From: Acinetobacter piscicola
Lineage (GTDB): Bacteria > Pseudomonadota > Gammaproteobacteria > Pseudomonadales > Moraxellaceae
Assembly: GCF_015218165.1 (NCBI RefSeq)
Contig: NZ_CP048660.1
Span: forward strand, 120,102-184,101
Length of the DNA: 64,000 nt
Reading direction: 5' to 3'
Shown in pieces: positions 1 to 10,800 of the stretch. The stretch's first letter is position 1. Every line of letters starts with the position of its first letter. Position numbers and translations under genes: made by a program. The notes under the pieces are model-generated. The model was given only the letters and a program-made list of their open reading frames with translations. It had not been told where the DNA came from and did no database searches.

Positions 1-528
1 CTTGTTTTACAAAAGATTGGTGCACGATTTCGTGAATGTGGACTCGAATTACATCCAGATAAGACAAAGATTGTTTATTGCCAAGATGTGAATCGTCGCC
101 AAGCATATCCCGATGTTCAATTTACTTTTCTCGGGTACACGTTTAGGCCCCGTAAGGCTGTGGACAAGTATAAAAGAGTTTATGTAAATTTCTCTCCTGC
201 AGTCAGTCGTGATGCACTTAAAGCAATGCGACAGACTATTCGGAAATGGCATCTACATCTGATGTGTAATCGCGAATTAAGTGATTTATCTGCAATATTC
301 AATCCAATTCTTCAAGGTTGGCAGCAATACTATGGTCGATTCCATGGTTCAGCAATGTCAGCGATCTGGCAACACATGAATGCTTATCTTATACGCTGGA
401 TGAGGCGTAAGTATAAAAACTTGGCCCGTCATAAAAGACGGGCTAGATATGCCTTAGGGCGACTTGCGCGTGATTTTCCAAATGCCTTTGTGCACTGGAA
501 AATGGGATGTTTACCAACGGTTGGATAA
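1..528 (+). CDS. Group II intron reverse transcriptase/maturase, C-terminal part (cut by window edge)
   Basis: The reading frame is open from base 1, so only the C-terminal ~175 residues are present. It starts in the last part of the RT domain (residues like GLELHPDKTKIVY and FTFLGYTFRPRK) and continues into the maturase thumb/X region (ILQGWQQYYGRF, then AYLIRWMRRKYK). In this family the protein helps the intron RNA fold and splice, and reverse-transcribes it during retrohoming. The domain V/VI RNA signature follows the stop codon directly, as expected for an intron-encoded protein in domain IV. The N-terminal RT domain with the YxDD active site lies outside the window, so intactness cannot be judged. 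Confidence 0.9.
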   Translation, partial: LVLQKIGARFRECGLELHPDKTKIVYCQDVNRRQAYPDVQFTFLGYTFRPRKAVDKYKRVYVNFSPAVSRDALKAMRQTIRKWHLHLMCNRELSDLSAIFNPILQGWQQYYGRFHGSAMSAIWQHMNAYLIRWMRRKYKNLARHKRRARYALGRLARDFPNAFVHWKMGCLPTVG

Positions 529-531
529 TGG

Positions 532-600
532 GAGCCGGATGAGCTGAGAGGTTCACGTCCGGTTCTGCGAGGGGCTAAGGGTGAGATTCCCTTGGTCTAC
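532..600 (+). ncRNA. Group II intron domains V and VI with 3' splice boundary
   Basis: Bases 532-565 form the typical ~34-nt domain V hairpin: GAGCCGGAT pairs with GTCCGGTTC around a GAGA-containing bulge and loop. Bases 567-600 form a second hairpin (AAGGG paired with CCCTT) with an unpaired A near the 3' end, as in domain VI, and end in the sequence CTAC. Placing the 3' splice site at 600|601 lets the following bases read ITPYIWTNEGW if the 5' exon ends in a partial Asp-Ile codon, which restores an IS3 transposase frame. That reconstruction is inference because the 5' exon is outside the window. Confidence 0.88.
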
Positions 601-1072
601 TCACCCCTACATTTGGACAAATGAGGGATGGTTATATTTAGCTGCTTTAAAGGATCTTTATAGCAAACAAGTGATTGGCTATAGCTTAAGTGAACGTATG
701 ACAGCACAGTTAGTCTGTGATGCTCTTAAGATGGCTGTTAGGAATCAAAAACCACGACAAGGCTTAATTGTCCATTCAGACCGAGGCAGTCAATATTGCA
801 GCCATGATTATCGAAACATGCTTGAAAAATATGATTTTCAAGGTTCCATGAGTAAGCGTGGTGACTGCTTTGATAATGCGCCAATTGAAAGCTTTTGGGG
901 AATACTAAATAATGAACTTGTTCACCACTGCAATTATAGAACCAGAGATGAAGCTAAAGCAGATATTACAAAATACATAGAGCTATTTTATAATCAGCAG
1001 AGAATTCAGAAAGGTCTGAATTTTAAGGCACCAAATCAGACAGCAGAGGACTTTTACAAGTTGGCTGCATAG
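601..1072 (+). pseudogene. IS3-family transposase OrfB, 3' exon interrupted by group II intron
   Basis: From 601 the frame encodes the C-terminal two thirds of an IS3-family rve-type DDE integrase. Visible are YIWTNEGWLYLA after the missing first Asp region, the second Asp in IVHSDRGSQY, and the catalytic Glu in DNAPIESFWG, followed by the usual C-terminal YNQQRIQKGL stretch. An apparent ATG-initiated frame from 581 begins inside the intron and is not a genuine start. The intron separates this piece from its N-terminal half, so the transposase would be made only if the intron splices. The IS right end, finishing in CA, is at about 1109. Confidence 0.85.
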
Positions 1073-1084
1073 AATCTCCCAAGT

Positions 1085-1109
1085 GGAAGTGTCCTGTTAT
1101 TTCGGCACA
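1085..1109 (+). repeat. Probable right inverted repeat of the IS3-family element
   Basis: After the orfB stop the sequence AAGTGTCCTGTTATTTCGG continues to a terminal CACA at 1106-1109. The IS5-family coding frame resumes immediately after, in phase with HQSIEHPKK. The CA terminus and the abrupt change of content mark this as the IS3 right end. The left end is outside the window, so the repeat cannot be matched. Confidence 0.55.
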
Positions 1110-1589
1110 CATCAAAGCATAGAGCATCCAAAAAAACAAAAGAAATTCTATAGTGGAAAGAAAAAGCGTCATACGATTAAAGCACAACTGACAGTTAATT
1201 ATGAAACAAAACAGATTTTATCCCTTGCTGTTTCATCAGGCCGAACACATGATTTTCAATTATTTAAAAATCATCAAAAGAAACAAAGATATAAAGCTTT
1301 ACTGCTCGTGGATAAGGGCTATCAAGGACTAGTTAAATTAGGCGTAACGTGCTTAATACCTTTTAAAGCAAGTAAGAAGCAGACACTTTGTCCATTACAA
1401 AAACGAATCAATCGAGAAATAGGAAGACGTATTTGTATTGAACATATCAATAGCAAATTAAAAGTGTTTAGAATACTTGCTGAGCGTTATTGGAATAGAC
1501 GTAAACGAATGGGGTTACGTCTAAATTTGATTGCTGCTTTTTACAATATGGAGTTGATCAAAAAATATTTTTTGCAAGAGGTCTATTAA
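1110..1589 (+). pseudogene. IS5-family transposase, C-terminal remnant
   Basis: The frame encodes the C-terminal ~160 residues of an IS5-family DDE transposase: FYSGKKKRHTIKAQ, the second catalytic Asp in LLVDKGYQG, the Glu region ICIEHINSKLKVF and the NLIAAFYNMEL end. The N-terminal half with the first Asp is absent because the IS3 element (with its own intron) sits at about 1109. The stop at 1587-1589 looks native. It is a non-functional relic and its 5' part should lie left of the window. Confidence 0.82.
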
Positions 1590-1590
1590 G

Positions 1591-1666
1591 CAATATATTC
1601 AAAATCAAAAAGGTTATAATCTGTGAAATTCACCTCCATCCTGACTGTCGGATGGAGTCATCTTTC
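1591..1666 (+). mobile_element. IS200/IS605 right-side end remnant with subterminal hairpin
   Basis: This stretch matches, with few differences, the tnpA tail and end of the IS605-type element at 42857-42931. Shared parts are the end of tnpA (ATATATTCAAAA), AATCTGTGAAATTCACCTC, and a hairpin with loop TGACTGTC. The stem is ATCC/GGAT here and ACCC/GGGT in the other copy, so it is kept by paired changes. Only the end is present, so an element was lost or only its end was left behind. Confidence 0.75.
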
Positions 1667-1743
1667 ACTACTAGATAGAGATGTTATTCACTGAAATAAT
1701 ACTTTATGTAACAAATTTCTCTGTACACCACAAACAAATAACT

Positions 1744-1778
1744 CAAAGCACAGGGACGATCCACATCCCTGTACTTTG
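1744..1778 (-). terminator. Hairpin downstream of the giant adhesin gene, possible terminator
   Basis: On the minus strand a 13-bp stem (CAAAGTACAGGGA pairing with TCCCTGTGCTTTG, one G-U pair) with a 9-nt loop begins about 33 nt after the adhesin stop codon. The following bases are only moderately U-rich, so termination strength is uncertain. Confidence 0.5.
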
Positions 1779-1810
1779 TATGTGACTCAAAAGCCTCACT
1801 AACAATAATA

Positions 1811-4800
1811 TTAACCAATAATGATTTGACCGTTAGCCAATAACTGCTCCAAAGTTAAACCTGCTTGATTTTCAAGCACCAGTAATTCTGTCGAATTATA
1901 AGCAGTTGCCAAACTATCACGATCTACAGATACCACAACATTATAGCCATCCTCGGTTACAGAGATATAGTCGGCGATATTTGAGTTATCACCTAGCAAT
2001 CCGATAAAGAAGTCTACGCTAAACTCTATTTTGTCAGCTTTGCTATCCACAGTAGTGTCACCAAAATGGAAATCTTTCCATGTATCGGTAGCATTGCCAG
2101 CAGTCGCATCGGCAGCATTTAAGACCGCATAAATCGCTGTGTCTGAACCAGAACCACCAATCAAGGTATCGTTGCCTGAACCACCATTGAGGATGTCACT
2201 TCCTGCACCGCCGTTTAAGCTGTCATTCTCGAGACCACTCATCAGCAGATCTTCACCGAACGAATCGGCAACGAAGCTTTCGGCAGATGCACCCCTGCCA
2301 GCGATGTTCTGAGGTGGGGTCAGGGTGATATTGTCGACCTGCAAGGTAAGATTGCCCCACCGTGAATTGTCCGCAACCGTGAACACCAGCCGGTAGGTGC
2401 CTGCCTCATCGATTGTCCGAGTAATGGACTGGTTGCTCAGATTGGTGTCGTTCGTGAAATTGTGCGTACCATCGCCCCCCGTCACATTGCTCCAAGTGCC
2501 ATTGACGTTCTGCTTTTGCAACCGATAACTGACCGAATCACCGTTCCGTGCCTCGCTCGTCCACTGGTTGAACGTCAGAGTACTGCCAGCATGATTGACA
2601 GTAAAAGCAGCGCTGGTGGCTATGGCATTATTTCCACCATTGTTGCTTGAATCATCAATCACCAGTCGCCCATCACTATTAATCGCCACCGTTCCCTCTG
2701 TAACAGTCCACGCCGAGGTATTGCCCAGCACGCCACCGCTGAACGCACCCAACACGACAGGCTCGACCGCATGCACCTGCACCACTAGGCTGCCAGTGGT
2801 GCTGGCGGTGCTGGAGGGATTACCCACTTCGGTGGTGATGGCCTCCACCTGCAACGTTACCGCACCAGTGCTAGCATTGATCGGCGGGGTGTAAGTCAGC
2901 GTAGCCTTGTTCCAGCTCTGAACATCCACTTGCGTGTTGCCACTTGTGGCGGTGAAGCTGTTGCTGCCATCGCTGAGCTTCGCACCCACTGGGATGTTCT
3001 TGACCCACACCGCCAAAGTTTCGGAGCCATCGGTATCCACCAGACCTGCAGCAATGCTGGAAATCTTGATGGCAGTACCAGCCTCGCCTTCATTGGCACC
3101 ATAGGCCTTGTAATAGCCGTAGCCACCGGTACCGTTGCTCAGACTGCCCAGTTCACCCCCTGCCGCCTCAATCGCTGCCACATTTGTAAACAGTTGCGCA
3201 GACGTCGTCGACAGCACGGCGGCTGGGTTCAACCCTTCTTTAAACAAGATGCTATAGCCACCATCCCCAGATTGGTTATGCACATAGATATCCAATGTGT
3301 AGTAACCACTGGCAGAGGGCGTAAACGTGCCTTGAAACTTACCGGATCCACTAGAGCCATCAGGACTGGTACTACTAATGCCCCAACGCCCCGAAGCCAC
3401 AGTGATACCACCGACCACAATGGCAGCGCTGTCATCGGCAGTACCACCAAAGGTATATGACTTACCTGCTTCCAGATAGATCAGGCCGGACATCTTGACA
3501 CCTGCGTTAGCAGTCAATCCGTTGGAGATGTTGACATTGGCATTGGTAACTGTGGTGCTGGTGCCACTGGAGGCAACAGTAAAACCGACCAGCAACTCTG
3601 TTACAGACACACCATTGCCGCCATTGCCGCCAATGTTCAAACCCGTGTAACTGGTCCGCACCAGTCCATTGTCCACTGGTGACTCGACCACCGGCGGCGG
3701 CGTCAGGGTCAACGTGGGCGCGTCGGCCACCGGCGTGACGTTGATCGTCGTGGTGTTATTAGCTGTCTGCCCAAAGTTATCCTTGGAAACCACCGCCAGG
3801 GTATCGATACCACTCCAGTGAGTATTACCTTGGTAGGTCAAGGTCTGCAAGGTCGCGTTGATCGCCGCCTCGCTGCCGACCAAGGTCAGGGTACCGCTAC
3901 CGTTGCTACCAGCACTAATGGAAGCCCCAGTTTGCAACGTCACTTTCATGACACCATTGCCCACGCTGAGCTGCACGCTGGCGAGGTTGGTGTCAGCCAC
4001 CTGAACCGTCGACAGGCTCAACGTCGTGTCTTCATTGACTGTCTGCGCCACAGGTACCGTGTTGACAGGCGCGCGGGTATCCACGGTCATGCCGACCACG
4101 TTGCCTGCCAAGCCGGCATTGCCCGCTGCATCGGCGTAACTGCCCGCCGCAAGCGTCACCGAGGCAGCACCTTCGTAACCCGCTGTCGGGGCGAACGTGG
4201 CCGTCCAGACCAGCGGGCTGACCTGCTGCAGGTTCGAGACCGTGCCACCGGTTGTGGTGATGTCGCCCACGACAAAGCCCTGCGGCGCTTCATTGAAGGT
4301 GAAGGTGACCATGACGGTCTCCGCGCCAGTCAGGTTCACATCGTCTACACTGACACTCACCGTCGGCGGGGTACCGTCCACGGTGAACACAAATGGCGCG
4401 GATGCTAGGCCTGTCGAGTTGGAATCCGAGTTGTAGGCACGCGCCACCACTTCGACCGAACCATCGCCGAGGGTGCCGGTGGTGGTGAGCAGGGCGAGCC
4501 GTTCCGAGGTGATGGTCCAGGTCCAAACTCCGCTCGCACTTTCAGGCACTTCGATACGGATCGGGCCGAGGCCACGCACGGTGACCCAGATTTCGTCCAC
4601 CTCGTCGCCACCGGCTGCATCCAAGTCAATCGTACCGCGAATGCTACCCTGCCTATCGTTGGTCAGTCCATTGTATCCAACATCCCCAGTGTCACCGCTT
4701 CCGCCTACACCATTAGAACCAGTAACAGAATCTACATAGGCAACCACTATCGGTGTTGGCAGATTCTCTGGTGCCGGAGTTACGGTTCCACTGTCACTGG

Positions 4801-7800
4801 TACCAGTATTGCCCGCCTTGTCGGTGACATGAACCTTAAGAAGATCCGAGTTGTAGTCAATAGGCAAGGCCTGATTAAGCGCTACATTGATCTGTAAATA
4901 TTGCCCGTAACCAGGAGCCAGACTACCAACTATACCCTCGCCATAGAACTCACCGTCATAGTACACCTCGACTTTGTCGCCAATATCGGCATGGGTTTGC
5001 TTGGCGTTAGTCAGGTCACCAGACACGAGTGCGGTGACATGACCAAATCCAGTGCTTTCCGGTGCAACATAATCAACATGGGTCGCCTGCGGAGCATAAG
5101 TATCAGCCACGAAGGTGTACTTTTCAGACACCTTGCTGACGTGTCCAGTAACGGTATCAACTAGCTTGACCTGCAGATAGATTTCGTCATCGCCACGCAG
5201 TTGATCGGCCCACCAGATGGTCTGCAGCACTTCACGCAGTTGATCGGGGCTGATTGTCCATTGGCCGTCGCTGACCGTGACCACCACGTCGGCACCGTTA
5301 GGGTAGCCCTGTGGGCCCGGCGCGCTGTCGTCGGTGCTTTGCTTGTTAGCGTACAGGCGCAGGGTGACCTGGCCATCGGGCGCGTCCACCGCGCCAGTAA
5401 TGCGGCCCATGACGTCGTTGCTGTAGACCACCGAGTTGTCGACGATGGTGGTCGTCTGTGGTGTGCTGCCATCGACGGTGTAGTCCAGCGTGATCGAGGC
5501 GCCGTGGTCGTAGGGTTCGAAGGTGTAGTGACCATCGCCGTACACGGTGATCGCGCCCTTGTCAGGCAGTTCCAGCGTCTGGCCGATGGTGACGGGCTGG
5601 CCGTCGACGGTCACGCCCGTGACCAAGCTAGTGCCTGTCACGGTGCCGTTCAGTTGGCCCTCGACCTCGGAGCTATTGATCAGGTTTTCATCCTTCAAGG
5701 CCACGGTGGTGGCGGTGACGGTGGCCACGCCCGGCGGGAACATATCGTGGATCGCGACCTGCACCTGGTACTGCTTGCCGTCACTGCGGGTGACAGTGAG
5801 CTGGTCGTTCAGCGGTGCGTTGCTTGCGGCAAGTGCACCAGCCAAGCCTGTATTGAGCACGTAGCTCCATTCGCCAGTGGCGGTGTTGAAGATGAAGGTG
5901 CCGTAGGTACCAGCCAGCGTGGTTGGCGTATCGAAGCCGGTGAGCGCTTCGCCATAGCGGTCCAACACGCTGCCCGAGACCGTAGTGGTGCCGTCAAGCG
6001 CAGCCTGCGCACTGGCGCTTCCCTGCACATACTCGATGTTGTCGTAGTAACCAGTGATCACCGGTGCCGGCGGCGCGGCAACCGTGTAGGCCTGATCATC
6101 GCTAGCGCTATTGCCTGCGGCATCGCTGACGGTGGCTGTGGTCGTGCCGTCCTTCAACAGTGCGGCTTGTTCCTTGGTGACCTCCGCCGACCAATTGCCA
6201 CTCGCATCGACTGTGCCGGTGACGCTAATCGGGTTGTTGTCGGCACCGAGAATGGGATTACCACTGGCATCTTTGAAAGTCACGATGACTACGGCATCCG
6301 TCGGCACGCCCGAAGCCGTACCAGCAACGATAAAGCCGTCGGTAGTCTTCTCATCCCATTCGACGATGTTATTATCATCCGCCACCGTGGTGATGGTGAT
6401 GATTGGCTCTTCCGTATCCACCCTGACCAGATGGGTCGCCTGCGTTGCAGGGTTGCCAGCCTTATCGCTCACGTCAGCAGTCACAGACACAGAACCTGTT
6501 GTAGGCAGTTCGCCCACAGCTTCCGCCGGTACCGTCACGCTCCAGGCGTTGTCCGTCACCGTCGCGGTGTAGGTCTTGCCGCCCACGGTCACCGTCACCT
6601 TCTGGCCGTTTTCCACGCCTGTGGTCGTGCCGCTAATGGTCAAGTCTTGCTGGGATTCAGCCGCATTAATTACGTCGTCACCAGCCAGCGGGCCATGGAT
6701 GGCGATCGTTGGTGCAATCGTATCAATATTGACTTTACCATTGCCATTGCCACCTGCGTTACCTGCCTGATCATAATAACTCCCAGCAGCAATCTCTAGC
6801 GACACCGTCGTTTCGGTGTTTGTCGCTGCGGTGACCATACCCGTCCAGGTCAGCCCGCCATCGCTCGTACTCAGCGTATCGAGCGTGAGATTGGCTGGAT
6901 TACCTAGCAAAGCCAGAACCTCCGCCGCCGACAGTGCATTGCCTGCGGAATCATACGGCACTTCGGTAAAATTAATAGTCAACTCGCCGGAATTAGCCAC
7001 ACCAACACCATTTAGCACGCCTGGATCCACCGTGATCTTCACTGCGGGAGGCATTCTGTCCACGGTAATCGTGTGCAGATCCTGTGCGTAATTACCTGCG
7101 CTATCGGTCACGCTTGCAGTGATCTGCGGAGAACCCGTAAGTAAAGCTACATCTTCGACAGGCACTGTCACGTTCCAGTTCCCGCTCGCATCAACGATTT
7201 TGAAGGTGTAGGACTTACCACCGATCTGAACCTTGATAACCTGCCCTACCTCTGCATCGGTCGTACCACTAATCACCAGAGGCTTACCAGATTCAGTTTC
7301 GTTGATCACATCGTCAACAGCCAGCGAGCCGGTGATGGTTATTATAGCTTCCCTATCCACCGAATAGGTATGGTCGGTACTGCCCGTACCCACATTGCCA
7401 GCTGCATCCGCAGTACTTACGCTAGCGGTAATGGACGTAGTAGTAGCCAAAATACCCCCAGGCACATCAATACTGAAGCGCAAGATGCCGTTGTCATCAT
7501 AGACCTTGCCGGTGAAGGTCTTGCCATTCACGGCCAGCGTGACGATGTCATCCACCTTCGCATCATCCCCCACCGTACCTGTCACCGGCACGTTGTCGCG
7601 CTCGGATTCGGACTTGTTGATTACGTTGTCGCCAGTGATGGGTTCCAAGGTAATGGTGGGTCTCGGCAATGCTGTCACCGACGGATCGACGTTGGCAGCC
7701 GTGCCGTTCACCTCGCCGTCATTCGGAGTGAGCGTGAATGCAGGCAGATCCTCACCCTTGTTGACTAGGGCCAAGCCAGCCTCAGTCAAGACCACGGTGT

Positions 7801-10800
7801 TGCCGTCCAGTGCATAGTTGGTGGTGTCGCTCAACGTCACCGTCACAGGGTCGTTTTCTTCGTCAGCTGTGGTGAACGTCGCTACCACCGAGCCGACCGC
7901 ATTGCCAGCAGCGTCTTCGGTGAAGTTATTCGTCTGTGTAATCGTGATCGTTGGTGCATCATTCACCGCAGTCACCAACGGATCGACGTTGGCAGCCGTG
8001 CCGTCCACCTTGCCGTCATTCGGAGTGAGCGTGAATGCAGGCAGATCCTCACCCTTGTTGACTAGGGCCAAGCCGGCCGCAGTCAAGACCACGGTGTTGC
8101 CGTCCAGTGCGTAGTTGATGGTGTCACTCAACGTCACCGTTACCGTATTACCGTCTTCGTCGTTGGTGCTGAACGTCGCTACCACCGAGCCGACCGCATT
8201 GCCAGCAGCGTCTTCGGTGAAGTTATTCGTCTGTGTAATCGTGATCGTTGGTGCATCATTCACCGCAGTCACCAACGGATCGACGTTGGCAGCCGTGCCG
8301 TCCACCTTGCCGTCATTCGGAGTGAGCGTGAATGCAGGCAGATCCTCACCCTTGTTGACTAGGGCCAAGCCGGCCGCAGTCAAGACCACGGTGTTGCCGT
8401 CCAGTGCGTAGTTGATGGTGTCACTCAACGTCACCGTTACCGTATTACCGTCTTCGTCGTTGGTGCTGAACGTCGCTACCACCGAGCCGACCGCATTGCC
8501 AGCAGCGTCTTCGGTGAAGTTATTCGTCTGTGTAATCGTGATCGTTGGTGCATCATTCACCGCAGTCACCAACGGATCGACGTTGGCAGCCGTGCCGTCC
8601 ACCTTGCCGTCATTCGGAGTGAGCGTGAATGCAGGCAGATCCTCACCCTTGTTGACTAGGGCCAAGCCGGCCGCAGTCAAGACCACGGTGTTGCCGTCCA
8701 GTGCGTAGTTGATGGTGTCACTCAACGTCACCGTTACCGTATTACCGTCTTCGTCGTTGGTGCTGAACGTCGCTACCACCGAGCCGACCGCATTGCCAGC
8801 AGCGTCTTCGGTGAAGTTATTCGTCTGTGTAATCGTGATCGTTGGTGCATCATTCACCGCAGTCACCAACGGATCGACGTTGGCAGCCGTGCCGTCCACC
8901 TTGCCGTCATTCGGAGTGAGCGTGAATGCAGGCAGATCCTCACCCTTGTTGACTAGGGCCAAGCCGGCCGCAGTCAAGACCACGGTGTTGCCGTCCAGTG
9001 CGTAGTTGATGGTGTCACTCAACGTCACCGTTACCGTATTACCGTCTTCGTCGTTGGTGCTGAACGTCGCTACCACCGAGCCGACCGCATTGCCAGCAGC
9101 GTCTTCGGTGAAGTTATTCGTCTGTGTAATCGTGATCGTTGGTGCATCATTCACCGCAGTCACCAACGGATCGACGTTGGCAGCCGTGCCGTCCACCTTG
9201 CCGTCATTCGGAGTGAGCGTGAATGCAGGCAGATCCTCACCCTTGTTGACTAGGGCCAAGCCGGCCGCAGTCAAGACCACGGTGTTGCCGTCCAGTGCGT
9301 AGTTGATGGTGTCACTCAACGTCACCGTTACCGTATTACCGTCTTCGTCGTTGGTGCTGAACGTCGCTACCACCGAGCCGACCGCATTGCCAGCAGCGTC
9401 TTCGGTGAAGTTATTCGTCTGTGTAATCGTGATCGTTGGTGCATCATTCACCGCAGTCACCAACGGATCGACGTTGGCAGCCGTGCCGTCCACCTTGCCG
9501 TCATTCGGAGTGAGCGTGAATGCAGGCAGATCCTCACCCTTGTTGACTAGGGCCAAGCCGGCCGCAGTCAAGACCACGGTGTTGCCGTCCAGTGCGTAGT
9601 TGATGGTGTCACTCAACGTCACCGTTACCGTATTACCGTCTTCGTCGTTGGTGCTGAACGTCGCTACCACCGAGCCGACCGCATTGCCAGCAGCGTCTTC
9701 GGTGAAGTTATTCGTCTGTGTAATCGTGATCGTTGGTGCATCATTCACCGCAGTCACCAACGGATCGACGTTGGCAGCCGTGCCGTCCACCTTGCCGTCA
9801 TTCGGAGTGAGCGTGAATGCAGGCAGATCCTCACCCTTGTTGACTAGGGCCAAGCCGGCCGCAGTCAAGACCACGGTGTTGCCGTCCAGTGCGTAGTTGA
9901 TGGTGTCACTCAACGTCACCGTTACCGTATTACCGTCTTCGTCGTTGGTGCTGAACGTCGCTACCACCGAGCCGACCGCATTGCCAGCAGCGTCTTCGGT
10001 GAAGTTATTCGTCTGTGTAATCGTGATCGTTGGTGCATCATTCACCGCAGTCACCAACGGATCGACGTTGGCAGCCGTGCCGTCCACCTTGCCGTCATTC
10101 GGAGTGAGCGTGAATGCAGGCAGATCCTCACCCTTGTTGACTAGGGCCAAGCCGGCCGCAGTCAAGACCACGGTGTTGCCGTCCAGTGCGTAGTTGATGG
10201 TGTCACTCAACGTCACCGTTACCGTATTACCGTCTTCGTCGTTGGTGCTGAACGTCGCTACCACCGAGCCGACCGCATTGCCAGCAGCGTCTTCGGTGAA
10301 GTTATTCGTCTGTGTAATCGTGATCGTTGGTGCATCATTCACCGCAGTCACCAACGGATCGACGTTGGCAGCCGTGCCGTCCACCTTGCCGTCATTCGGA
10401 GTGAGCGTGAATGCAGGCAGATCCTCACCCTTGTTGACTAGGGCCAAGCCGGCCGCAGTCAAGACCACGGTGTTGCCGTCCAGTGCGTAGTTGATGGTGT
10501 CACTCAACGTCACCGTTACCGTATTACCGTCTTCGTCGTTGGTGCTGAACGTCGCTACCACCGAGCCGACCGCATTGCCAGCAGCGTCTTCGGTGAAGTT
10601 ATTCGTCTGTGTAATCGTGATCGTTGGTGCATCATTCACCGCAGTCACCAACGGATCGACGTTGGCAGCCGTGCCGTCCACCTTGCCGTCATTCGGAGTG
10701 AGCGTGAATGCAGGCAGATCCTCACCCTTGTTGACTAGGGCCAAGCCGGCCGCAGTCAAGACCACGGTGTTGCCGTCCAGTGCGTAGTTGATGGTGTCAC

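Noticed and set aside
5201..6799. 532-aa + strand ORF
   Set aside because: Antisense to the G+C-rich Ig-like region of the adhesin; low-complexity His/Arg-rich product, typical of a shadow frame.
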